Below, in pieces: positions 26,161 to 34,298 of a stretch of 59,589 nucleotides of DNA (position 1 is its first letter; each line of letters begins with the position of its first letter). This DNA comes from Nonomuraea maritima. Its GTDB lineage: Bacteria; Actinomycetota; Actinomycetes; Streptosporangiales; Streptosporangiaceae. The position numbers and the translations under genes are program-made. The notes beneath the pieces are model-generated. The model saw only the letters and a program-made list of their open reading frames with translations, was not told the origin of the DNA and made no database searches. The stretch is taken from the NCBI RefSeq assembly GCF_900100395.1, contig NZ_FNFB01000010.1, positions 1 through 59,589 on the forward strand, given 5' to 3'.

Positions 26161-26314
26161 GGTGCCCCGCCGCTCAGCGCGGGGCACCAGAAGCACCTCG
26201 GTTCCTGCCCCGCCGCTCAGGGCAGGGCCCCCGAAGCGCCTCGTGTTTCTGCCCCGCCGCTCACGGCGGGGCATCCAGAAGCCTCGGGTCATGCGCGGCC
26301 GCTCAGGGCCGCGC
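26161..26314. repeat. tandem array of four hairpin units
   Basis: Four perfect inverted repeats are spaced 42-44 bp apart: 26161-26188 (10-bp stem), 26204-26226 (7 bp), 26251-26272 (9 bp) and 26293-26314 (8 bp). Each loop contains GCTCA or CTCA. Units share the flanking text AGAAGC-CTCG between hairpins. The stop codon of the 86-aa minus-strand gene lies in the loop of the fourth unit, and the same TGA appears in the other loops. The array sits between two convergent operons and probably serves as a bidirectional terminator. Confidence 0.8.
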
Positions 26315-26563
26315 GCCCGGGGCGCGCGCCGCCTGGTTCGCGTACGCGCGCAGGTCGCGCGCGGCCGTCTCCAGGTCGGCGGCGGCCGTGACGCAGGCGG
26401 CGAGGTGGGCGGTCACCGAGGACCGCAACCACGGCGGCGCCACCCCTTCCGCCTCCAGCCCGGCCTCGACCGCGCGCAGCCGGTCGGCGCACGCCGCGAG
26501 CGCGCGGGCGTCCGCGCTCAGCACCTCGGCGTGGGCGATCAGTGCGGCGACGTCGACAGGCAC
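26303..26563 (-). CDS. small all-helical protein, 86 aa
   Basis: GTG at 26563 follows GAGGGAGGAAG. The protein (MPVDVAALIAHAEVLSADARALAACADRL...) is almost entirely amphipathic helix, with two long helices around a central PPWLRSSV turn. In shape it recalls WXG100/EspC-type secreted helical hairpins, but it lacks the WxG signature. It is the last gene of the P450 operon, 47 bases after the hydrolase stop. The hydrolase N-terminus is also helical, so the two may interact; that is inference. Confidence 0.65.
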   Translation of the reverse strand: MPVDVAALIAHAEVLSADARALAACADRLRAVEAGLEAEGVAPPWLRSSVTAHLAACVTAAADLETAARDLRAYANQAARAPGARP

Positions 26564-26610
26564 GACTTCCTCCCTCGGACGGATCTTCAACACGGCGACG
26601 CCCCGAGGCA

Positions 26611-28770
26611 TCAGGCGGGCGGGACGGGGACGGCCGCGTCGCGGAGCGACTGCCGGGCGGTGGACGTGAGGCACAGCAGCGGGCGGGCGCCGTCGAGCCC
26701 GAGGTCGCGCAGCCGCTCGGCCAGCGGGTGGGACGAGTGCGGCTCGACGGCAAGGCGCAGGACCGGCGCGGGGTGCAGCCGGGCACGCCCGCGGGCCCGT
26801 ACCGACGAACGCAGAGTGGTGTCGCCCTCGCGGGCGTAACCGACGAAGCCCGGGTCACTCAAGGGCACCGCGGCCCCGAGCCGGCCGCGCAACGAGAACA
26901 CCTGATCAGCGGCGAGCCGAACGGACCGAGGGCTGACCCGCAACTCCAGCCCCGTCAGGTACGTCTCCCCACCCCACAACGTCGCCGCGAGACTTTGCAC
27001 ACCCGCGGCATCGACCGCCGAGCCGACCAGAAAGCTCCCCGAGCACCGCACATCCACCCGCCGCACCAGATCGGCCACCCCCAGAAGGTCCGTCCGACGC
27101 AGCGGGCGGGCGAGCCCGGCCAGGTCGTGGGGTGGGCCGGGGACGAGGATGCCGAGGTGGAGTTCGTGGTGGTCGGCCGTGCTGGTGTCGCGGTTCCTGG
27201 CGGCGTGCACGGCGACCAGGACACGACCGCCCACCCGAACGGCAGGGCCGGTGACGTCCAGCAGGTCGCGCACCGCCTCAGGGCGTACGGCGAAGTAGGC
27301 CGTGAGGGCGGCGCCGTCGCGGGTCCTGATCGGCAGGTCGACGGGGCCGTCAGGACCGGGCGCGACGCGGGTGGGCACGGTCAGGAAGGGGAAGTCGGGC
27401 CGCCATGGCGGGCGGTCGAACAGCAGGTACGCCTGCGACCGCACCACCGCCCCCCGGTACGGCGTCAGCCGCGCGTCGATGTGCTCGCGCTCCCCGGGCA
27501 GGTCGTGGGCGAGGTTGGCGCGGTAGCGGTCGATGCTGTGGCAGATCGGGAACAGGTGGGTGGGGTCGGCGTAGTCGACGACGTACCAGTCGGGGTGCAG
27601 GTCGAAGCAGTTGCCGGCGCCCTGGCCGTCGAGGGTGGGGACGATGTCGTGCTGGTTGGTGACGCTGGCCACCCAGGTGCGCGGGTCGGCGGGCTGTTTG
27701 AAGTCGACGGGCGAGCCGACGGCGACGACGTGGGTGACGGTGTGGCGGGCGCAGAACTCGGCGTCCTGCGCCAGGTTCATGATCGCGGCACCGCCGGCGC
27801 TGTGCCCGACGAGCGCCAGCTCGGCGCCATGGGGCACACCGTAGTCGGCGACCGCCTTGGCCAGCGCCCGGCTGTAGGGGCTGCTGTTGAGGACGGCGCT
27901 GCTGAACGCGCCGAACAGGTCTTGTGGTGAGTCGCCGTCGGGGTGTCCGACGCGCATGCCCGGCGCCTGGAGGACGTGGCGGATCACCCCGTCGGGCCCT
28001 TCGACGCTCTGGATGAGGACACGCCCGCCGGTGCCGAGCGCGCTGATGTTGCCGAGGAAGCCGAGCAGCGACCCGCGCGCGCACAGTCGCGCCGACTCGG
28101 CCGCGGGCAGCTCGGTCGGCCGCGCCGCGCCCTCGCCGACGTCGAGCACAGCGATGATCTTGTTGCTCACGCCGGTGATCGGGTCGGCGCTGGCGTACCC
28201 CTTCCCGGTCGCGATGAGCCAGGCGGTGGTGTCGTTGAGTGGGTTCTCGTCGAGCAGCGCGCGCAGGGCGAGCACCTCGCCGAGCACCGGTGCGAGCCGG
28301 CTCAGCGCGCGTACCGCGCCGCGGTCCTTGACCAGGGCGCGCAGCGCGCGCAGGGCCTCGAGGTCGCGGTCGGCGGCGGCCGCGTCGACCAGCCGGGTGA
28401 CCATCGGGTCGCCGGCCAGCTCGGGGTGACCGGACACGACCGCGGAGATGCGGAGCCGCAGCGAGGTGGCCAGCACGCGTACGGCGAGGCTCTCCGCCCC
28501 CAGCACGGCGCCGGCCTTGGCGGCGAGGGTGGCCGCCCGGCCGCCGGTGAGGGCGTACCCGAGACCCGCGCCGGAGGTGGTGGCCCGCAGCAGCGCGCGG
28601 TAGGCGAGGCGAGCCGCCGAGGCCGCGCGCGGCAGGGCGCGCAGCAGCGCGCCGTCGGTGAGCGCGGCCGTGGCGTGGCCCGAGGCGTCCTGGATCGTGG
28701 TGGCGATGTCGACGAGTTCGCGGGCGGCGGCGCGCAGCGACTCGGCCGCCGGGTCGCCCTTGCCGGTCAT
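26611..28770 (-). CDS. alpha/beta-hydrolase fused to an acetoacetate-decarboxylase-like domain
   Basis: The 719-aa protein has three parts. Residues 1-180 are Ala/Leu/Arg-rich helices without a signal peptide. Residues about 200-420 are a lipase-like alpha/beta-hydrolase: nucleophile elbow VGHSAGGAAI (Ser324), NQHDIVP (Asp375) and HSIDRY (His411) form a plausible triad. Residues about 480-719 resemble the acetoacetate-decarboxylase fold (AALTAYFAVRPEAVRDLL, VGGRVLVAVHAARNRD, ATLWGGETYLTGLELRVSP, SHPLAERLRDLGLDGARPLLCL). The Schiff-base lysine after WGxP is not present, so decarboxylation is unlikely. Its ATG overlaps the peroxidase stop. It probably acts on a lipid or ester linked to the oxygenases upstream. 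Confidence 0.75.
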   Translation of the reverse strand: MTGKGDPAAESLRAAARELVDIATTIQDASGHATAALTDGALLRALPRAASAARLAYRALLRATTSGAGLGYALTGGRAATLAAKAGAVLGAESLAVRVLATSLRLRISAVVSGHPELAGDPMVTRLVDAAAADRDLEALRALRALVKDRGAVRALSRLAPVLGEVLALRALLDENPLNDTTAWLIATGKGYASADPITGVSNKIIAVLDVGEGAARPTELPAAESARLCARGSLLGFLGNISALGTGGRVLIQSVEGPDGVIRHVLQAPGMRVGHPDGDSPQDLFGAFSSAVLNSSPYSRALAKAVADYGVPHGAELALVGHSAGGAAIMNLAQDAEFCARHTVTHVVAVGSPVDFKQPADPRTWVASVTNQHDIVPTLDGQGAGNCFDLHPDWYVVDYADPTHLFPICHSIDRYRANLAHDLPGEREHIDARLTPYRGAVVRSQAYLLFDRPPWRPDFPFLTVPTRVAPGPDGPVDLPIRTRDGAALTAYFAVRPEAVRDLLDVTGPAVRVGGRVLVAVHAARNRDTSTADHHELHLGILVPGPPHDLAGLARPLRRTDLLGVADLVRRVDVRCSGSFLVGSAVDAAGVQSLAATLWGGETYLTGLELRVSPRSVRLAADQVFSLRGRLGAAVPLSDPGFVGYAREGDTTLRSSVRARGRARLHPAPVLRLAVEPHSSHPLAERLRDLGLDGARPLLCLTSTARQSLRDAAVPVPPA

Positions 28771-30344
28771 GTCGGGGTCCACGACATGCTGACGTGGCGG
28801 GGCTCCTGGTCTTCCGGGGTGTTGCGGCGCAGGACGTCGGACAGCGTCCGCGTGGCCGCGATGACGCGGATGCCCTGCGGGGAGAACGTGTCGGCGTTGA
28901 AGATCCGCGGGGCCAGCAGCGGGTTGGTGAGCGCCTGGGAGAAGGCGTCGATCGCGATGATCTTCGTGAGCAGCGGCGGCAGGATCGCGTCGGGCCCGCT
29001 GGGCTCCTCGGCGAACAGCCCGACGTACAGGTCGAGGTCGTCGACGTGGCGGTAGAGCCCGCGCAGCGCGTCGGTGACCCGCCGGTCGCCGGAGATCTGC
29101 TCGAACTCGCGTACGCGGGGGAAGCGGCAGTGCTCGCGGTAGCTGTTGTACGGGGCCAGGTCGAGCGCCCGCGAGTTGGCGATGCTGATCGCGTCGATCT
29201 CGCGCAGGCCGGCGTCGGTGTTGAACAGGCTGATGCGCCCGGCCCGCTGGCGGGAGGCCTCCTCGAAGAGCCGCCCGAGGCCGGGGCCCTGGATCAGCGA
29301 CCCGGCGAACAGGGTCTGCGCCATGGGCAGGTCGCGCCCGCCGACCGCCAGGTGCGACGGGATCAGGCTGTGCCAGCGGTAGACGAGGTTGAACTCGACC
29401 GACGCCCAGTTCTCGCGGTGCCACGGCGCGCGGGCCAGCAGGGCCGACAGCCGCGGGTCGAGGGTGAACCGGAAGTGGTAGGGGGTGATGTGGTTGATGT
29501 ACTCCTCGACGACCAGCTTGATCAGCAGCACGATGAGGATGTTGCGGGTGGTCTGGAACAGTCGCTCGTCGTCCCAGCGCGGGTGGTGCCTGGCCAGCAG
29601 CCGGGCCACCCTGTTGTGCTCGCGCAGGAACAGCACGTTGAGCATCGTGAAGCCGATCTGGATGTTGCCGCGGTCGCTGCCGGTGGCGAACAGCGTGTCG
29701 CGCTGGGCGTCGCTCTGCTCGTCGAAGCGGATGGTGCTCAGCGCGGCGAACTCCGGTTTGATCTTGCCGTTCTCGCACAGGAACGGCGGGAACTCCCCGC
29801 CGTTCATGGTCTGGCTCTTGAGCAGCCCGCCGTCGAAGGTGCGCAGCGCGTCGGTGGCCGCCGCGTCGAGGCCGTACAGCTGGTTGAGGTCGATGTGGTG
29901 GTTGGAGCTGCTGCGGCGCGGGTCGGGCGGCTCGTTGACGTCGCCACGCAGGAAACCGTCGGTGAACCACTGGGCGAAGTACGCGAACAGCACCGTGGAG
30001 CGCGGGCAGGGGATCATCGACTCGCCCCGGGTGAACAGGGTGGCCGCGCTCTCGGGGCTGGGCCGGCGGTCGTCGCCGACGGGCATCGGCGGCAGGTGCC
30101 GTCCGTTGTAGGTGCGGTCGGTCAGGGACGCCCACGACGTGTAGTCGGCCATGGTGCTGAGCGGCTCGGGGCGCGGCGGCATCTCGCGGACCGCGCTGTC
30201 GATCAGCCAGGCGTTGACCCGGCGCCGGATCGGCCGGCTGCGCTGCACGGCCTGCCAGAACGGCCGGCCGTTGGTCAGCGCCAGGAACCTGAGCCGGTTG
30301 ACGAGGCCGTCGGTGGCGACGGTGCGCGCCCGGTCCGCCGCCAT
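28767..30344 (-). CDS. cyclooxygenase/fatty-acid-dioxygenase-like haem peroxidase
   Basis: The 525-aa protein belongs to the animal-type (myeloperoxidase/PGHS) haem superfamily. Landmarks follow the PGHS order: FAYFAQWFTDGFL, NHHIDLNQLYGLD, EHNRVARLL, EFNLVYRWHSLIP, DDLDLYVGLFAE and NPLLAPRIFNADTFSPQG. In YRWH, Tyr322 and His325 correspond to the radical tyrosine and proximal haem ligand of fatty-acid oxygenases. The position of the distal His in PGHS (FAQHFTH) is Asp129 here, so peroxidase activity may be lost. No signal peptide is seen. Its ATG overlaps the P450 stop. It probably oxygenates an unsaturated fatty acid or terpenoid. Confidence 0.88.
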   Translation of the reverse strand: MAADRARTVATDGLVNRLRFLALTNGRPFWQAVQRSRPIRRRVNAWLIDSAVREMPPRPEPLSTMADYTSWASLTDRTYNGRHLPPMPVGDDRRPSPESAATLFTRGESMIPCPRSTVLFAYFAQWFTDGFLRGDVNEPPDPRRSSSNHHIDLNQLYGLDAAATDALRTFDGGLLKSQTMNGGEFPPFLCENGKIKPEFAALSTIRFDEQSDAQRDTLFATGSDRGNIQIGFTMLNVLFLREHNRVARLLARHHPRWDDERLFQTTRNILIVLLIKLVVEEYINHITPYHFRFTLDPRLSALLARAPWHRENWASVEFNLVYRWHSLIPSHLAVGGRDLPMAQTLFAGSLIQGPGLGRLFEEASRQRAGRISLFNTDAGLREIDAISIANSRALDLAPYNSYREHCRFPRVREFEQISGDRRVTDALRGLYRHVDDLDLYVGLFAEEPSGPDAILPPLLTKIIAIDAFSQALTNPLLAPRIFNADTFSPQGIRVIAATRTLSDVLRRNTPEDQEPRHVSMSWTPT

Positions 30345-31639
30345 CAGGCGTCCTGTCCTGCGCCGAGGCCGAGGACGAACCGGTCGGGGAAGATCCCGAG
30401 GCTCCGCTCGACCATGCTCTCCGACTCGGGGAGCAGCCGCACGCCGCGCAGCAGCAGGCGGCGTACGGTCTCGCAGATCACGACGGCGGCGACGTGGACG
30501 CCGAGGCAGGAGTGGTGGCCCGCGCCGAAGAACAGCCGGTGGTGCCGGGGCCGGTCGAGGCGGAACTCCTCGGGGTCGGGCACCACCTCGCCGTCGAACA
30601 TGGCCGAGGCCGGGGCCGCGAGGACGAACGTGCCCGCGGGGATGACGGTGCTGCGCGGCGTGCCCGCCGCGAGGACGTGGTCGCGCTCGCACACGCGGGG
30701 GATGAGCTTGAAGAACGGGCTGAACCGCAGCGCCTCCCAGACGTAGGCGTCGAAGCGTTCCTGGTCGCCTGCGGCGGCCACCGCCTCGGCGAACACCTCG
30801 GGGCGCAGCAGCAGCTGCTCGACCGCCTCGACCATGGCTCCCGGCGCGCTCTCCACGAAGCCGAGCGGCAGCCCCGCCATGTTGACGACGACGCGGTCGT
30901 CGGTGACGGGCAGCCCGCCGGACTGCGACGCGCGGGCCAGGCGGGTGAAGACGTCGTCGGGCAGCTCGCGTCCGGCCTGCAGCGCCGTACGGACCTCGGC
31001 GAGGCGGCCGCGCAGGTAGGCGACGAACTCCGTGCCCGCGCTCACGGACGCCGCCTGGATCTCGGGGTCGGCGTGGAAGTTGGCGAAGCCGTCGGCGACG
31101 ACGGCCCGCGTCCAGCGCCCCAGGGTCTTCTGGTCGGGGCCGGGGATGCCGAAGTAGTCGGCGCACACGCCGAGGGCCACGGGACGGAACAGCCCGCCCA
31201 CCGTCTCGAGGCTCCCGGCGGACGCGGCGGCGTCGAGCAGCTCGTCGGCGCGGCGGCCGACCAGCTCGCGTACGGCGGACGCGTCGTGGGGGTCGAGCAT
31301 GACCTGCATCAGGCCCTTCTCCCGCCAGTTCATCGGGGTGGCGTCGCGCCCCAGCATGAACGGCGCGCCCAAAGCGGCGTCGAGTCTCGGCCCGAAGGAG
31401 CGGACAGAGAAGACCTCCTCGTGGGTGAGCACCTCGATGACGTCGGCGTGCCGGGTCACGACCGTGAACGCGGGGGTGACGAAGATCGGCTGCCGCTCGC
31501 GCAGCTCGGCGAACAGGCTCCGCCAGTCGGTGCGCATCCACTCGCGGACCAGCCCGAACGCGTACATCGGATCGCGGGCCAGCGCCTCGGCGTACCTCTT
31601 CAGATGGCCGCCCGCGGTCGCCTGGTCGACAGCACCCAT
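30344..31639 (-). CDS. cytochrome P450
   Basis: The 431-aa protein has the ExxR of helix K (EALR) and the haem loop FFGAGHHSCLG with the ligand cysteine near residue 378. In helix I the segment reads GFVESAPG, where Glu is kept and the usual Thr is Ser. The PERF-like region reads PDPEEFRLDRPRHH. ATG at 31639 follows GAAGGG. It is the first gene of a four-gene operon and is translationally coupled to the dioxygenase, suggesting that it acts on the dioxygenase product. No ferredoxin or reductase gene is nearby, which would suit a hydroperoxide-using P450, though general redox partners could serve. Confidence 0.93.
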   Translation of the reverse strand: MGAVDQATAGGHLKRYAEALARDPMYAFGLVREWMRTDWRSLFAELRERQPIFVTPAFTVVTRHADVIEVLTHEEVFSVRSFGPRLDAALGAPFMLGRDATPMNWREKGLMQVMLDPHDASAVRELVGRRADELLDAAASAGSLETVGGLFRPVALGVCADYFGIPGPDQKTLGRWTRAVVADGFANFHADPEIQAASVSAGTEFVAYLRGRLAEVRTALQAGRELPDDVFTRLARASQSGGLPVTDDRVVVNMAGLPLGFVESAPGAMVEAVEQLLLRPEVFAEAVAAAGDQERFDAYVWEALRFSPFFKLIPRVCERDHVLAAGTPRSTVIPAGTFVLAAPASAMFDGEVVPDPEEFRLDRPRHHRLFFGAGHHSCLGVHVAAVVICETVRRLLLRGVRLLPESESMVERSLGIFPDRFVLGLGAGQDA

Positions 31640-31844
31640 TCGTAGCCCTTCCGCCGGTGTCGGAGCGCACAACGGTGATCACGTTGTGTCATCAATCTAG
31701 GGACGTGTCGCTGCTTTCTTCATCACTACAGAACGCATTGTTTTGCTTCCCTTGAGTAACCGATCCGTCACTGTCAGGACATTGCCGCACGCCATGGCCC
31801 TGGCCGTTGAATGGGGGCCCGATCCGCCGAGGCGAGGGAGCGTC
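31640..31844. promoter_or_regulatory. divergent promoter region, P450 operon and decarboxylase
   Basis: The 205-bp gap between starts is AT-richer than its surroundings around 31690-31760. It contains an 8-bp palindrome GTGATCAC at about 31675-31682, close to the P450 start. No clear consensus -35/-10 pair stands out for either gene. Shared control of both transcription units is possible. Confidence 0.4.
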
Positions 31845-34079
31845 ATGGAACGTACGGTGCTGGCCGCGATCGGGGAGCGTCCCGACGCCGACACGGCGCT
31901 CGCCGAGCAGGTGCGCCGGGTGGGCGCCGCCATGGGGCGGCTCGGCGTCACGCTGCGCTGGACGTACCGGACGCGCGACGCGCTCGCCGTGATCGGCTCG
32001 GACGCCTCGCTGGCCGGCATGCTGGCCGACTGGGACGCGCCGGGCGCCGACGAGGTGCTGACCGCCGTCACCCGGCGCTTCCGCGGCCTGCCGGTCTTCC
32101 TCATGACCGCCGAGCAGGAGCTCCCCCTGTGGGTGTACGAGGTCATCCAGGGCTACGTGTTCCCGCTGGAGGACACCCCCGACTTCATCGCCGGCCGGAT
32201 CGCGCACGCCGCCGAGGAGTACACCGTACGCATCCTGCCGCCGTTCTTCCGCGCCCTGCGCGACCTCCAGGACCACCACCAGTACTCCTGGCACACCCCG
32301 GCGCACGCGGGCGGCGTCGCGTTCCTGAAGTCGCCGGTCGGGCGGGCGTTCTTCGACTTCTACGGTGAGCGCCTGCTGCGTACCGACCTGTCCATCTCGG
32401 TGCCCGAGCTGGGCTCGCCGCTCGACCACACCGGGCCGGTCGGCGAGGCCGAACGCAACGCCGCCCGCGTCTTCGGCGCCGACCGCACGTTCTTCGTGAT
32501 GAACGGCAACGCCACCGCCAACCGCGTCGTCGGCCACCACGCCGTCGCCCGCGACGAGACGGCGCTGGTCGACCGCAACTGCCACAAGTCGCTGCAGCAC
32601 GCGCTGACGATCAGCGGCGCGCGGCCGGTCTACCTGGTTCCGGAACGCAACGGCCTGGGCCTTGCCGGCCCCATCCCGCCCGACGCCCTGCAGGCCGACA
32701 CGGTACGCGCCCGGCTGGGCGACCACCCGCTCGCCGTGACCGACCCGGTCTACGCCGTCGTCACCAACTCCACCTACGACGGGGTCTGCTACGACGCCGT
32801 GCGGGTCGCCGAGTTGCTCGGCGAGAGCGTCCCGCGCGTGCACTTCGACGAGGCGTGGTTCGCCTACGCCCGCTTCCACCCGCTGTACGAGCGCCGCTAC
32901 GGCATGGCGGTGGACGAGCGGACGCTGCCGGGGCCCAGCCGCCCCACGGTGTTCGCCACCCAGTCCACGCACAAGCTGCTGGCCGCCCTGTCGCAGTCGG
33001 CGATGCTGCACGTCAGGTCGTCCGAGCGCGCGCCGGTCGACTACGAGCGGCTGAACGACACCTACCTCATGCACTGCTCCACCTCGCCGCTCTACCCGAT
33101 GATCGCCTCACTCGACGTGGCGGCCGGGATGATGGACGGGCCTTCGGGGCCGTACCTGACGGGTGAGGCGGTGATGGAGGCGGTCCGGTTCCGCCAGGCC
33201 ATGGTGCGGCTGGCGGCGCGCATCCGTGAGGACGGCAGGCGGCCCGAGTGGTACTTCGGCGTCTGGCAGCCCACCCACGTCACCGATCCGGCCACCGGCG
33301 GGCCGGTGCCGTTCGCCGACGCCGACCCGGTCAGGCTGAGCACCGATCCCTCGTGCTGGACGCTGGAGCCGGGCGCCGCCTGGCACGGCTTCAAGGGGCT
33401 CACCGACGGCTACTGCCTGCTCGACCCGGTCAAGGTGACGATCACCTGCCCCGGCGCCGACGCCACCGAAGGGACGCTCGACCGGGGCATCCCCGCGCGG
33501 GTCGTCGCCGCCTACCTGCGGCGTCGCGGCATCGTCGTGGAGAAGTCCGGCGACCACACGCTGCTGGTGCTGTTCTCCATGGGCATCACGAAGGGCAAGT
33601 GGGGCACGTTGATCGACGCGCTCACCGACTTCAAGCGCGCCTACGACGACGACCTGCCGCTGGCCGAGGTGCTGCCGGGGTTCGGTCCGCCGGGCGGCAC
33701 GCTGCGCCGGTTCTGCGCGGACGCCCACGAGCGGCTGCGCGCTCTCGGGTTGGGCGAGCTGCTCAACGAGATCTTCACGACGCTGCCCGAGCCCGTCCGC
33801 ACCCCGGCCGACAGCTACCAGGCCCTGATCCGCTCGCGCACTGAGCGCGTGCCGCTCACCGAGCTGGCGGGGCGGGTCTCGGCCGCCACCGTGGTGGTCA
33901 CGCCGCCCGGCATCCCCATGCTGATGCCGGGCGAGGCGGTCGGTCCCGCCGACGGTCCGCTGATCACCTATCTGCGCGCGCTGGAGGAGTTCGACCTCGC
34001 CTTCCCCGACCTGGCCACCGACATCCACGGCGCCCACCGCGACGCCGGCGGCCGCTACCACATCGAGGTCGAACGCTGA
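31845..34079 (+). CDS. Orn/Lys/Arg-type PLP decarboxylase
   Basis: The 744-aa enzyme has the three-domain layout of the acid-inducible amino-acid decarboxylases: a receiver-like N-terminal wing (1-120), a type I PLP domain and a C-terminal domain. Landmarks are SWHTPAHAGGVAFLKSPVG, the Schiff-base lysine in FATQSTHKLLAALSQ, LVDRNCHKSLQHAL and HFDEAWFAYARFHP. Length agrees with lysine and arginine decarboxylases of about 715-755 aa; the substrate among Lys, Arg and Orn cannot be fixed. ATG at 31845 follows GAGGGAG. It is divergent from the P450 operon, and no matching amino-acid antiporter is adjacent. Confidence 0.93.
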   Translation: MERTVLAAIGERPDADTALAEQVRRVGAAMGRLGVTLRWTYRTRDALAVIGSDASLAGMLADWDAPGADEVLTAVTRRFRGLPVFLMTAEQELPLWVYEVIQGYVFPLEDTPDFIAGRIAHAAEEYTVRILPPFFRALRDLQDHHQYSWHTPAHAGGVAFLKSPVGRAFFDFYGERLLRTDLSISVPELGSPLDHTGPVGEAERNAARVFGADRTFFVMNGNATANRVVGHHAVARDETALVDRNCHKSLQHALTISGARPVYLVPERNGLGLAGPIPPDALQADTVRARLGDHPLAVTDPVYAVVTNSTYDGVCYDAVRVAELLGESVPRVHFDEAWFAYARFHPLYERRYGMAVDERTLPGPSRPTVFATQSTHKLLAALSQSAMLHVRSSERAPVDYERLNDTYLMHCSTSPLYPMIASLDVAAGMMDGPSGPYLTGEAVMEAVRFRQAMVRLAARIREDGRRPEWYFGVWQPTHVTDPATGGPVPFADADPVRLSTDPSCWTLEPGAAWHGFKGLTDGYCLLDPVKVTITCPGADATEGTLDRGIPARVVAAYLRRRGIVVEKSGDHTLLVLFSMGITKGKWGTLIDALTDFKRAYDDDLPLAEVLPGFGPPGGTLRRFCADAHERLRALGLGELLNEIFTTLPEPVRTPADSYQALIRSRTERVPLTELAGRVSAATVVVTPPGIPMLMPGEAVGPADGPLITYLRALEEFDLAFPDLATDIHGAHRDAGGRYHIEVER

Positions 34080-34082
34080 CCG

Positions 34083-34230
34083 TCACCGAAGCCGGGCCTG
34101 CACCGGGAACTGCACCGTCGCGTCCGCCGTACCGCCCAGCGACACGGGGCCCGGCGAGGTCACGCCGTTGACGGTGGTGCAGCCCTGCTGGGTGGCGGCC
34201 TCGCCGCCGCCCTGGGCCGGCGACCGGCGC
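34083..34230 (-). pseudogene. possible 3' gene fragment
   Basis: A minus-strand frame ends at 34083 with GTADATVQFPVQARLR and a stop, and upstream reads QQGCTTVNGVTSPGPVSLG. The text looks like the beta-rich end of a secreted or pilus-type protein. It has no start or ribosome site, and frame support fades above 34230. It may be a remnant; I cannot name a family. The rest of 34080-34298 shows nothing. Confidence 0.3.
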
Positions 34231-34298
34231 GGGTGGCCTCCTCGGCGGCGCGCACGAAGGTGCAGCCGGTCGCGACCAGCTACCGCAAGACATCGACG

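Noticed and set aside
26161..26314. CRISPR array
   Set aside because: Repeats are internally palindromic and diverged, spacers are not unique sequence of constant length, and no cas gene is present.
30344..31639. P450 lacking the acid-alcohol pair of helix I
   Set aside because: After aligning from the PE that follows helix I, Glu is kept and Thr is replaced by Ser (GFVES), so loss of oxygen-activating residues cannot be claimed.
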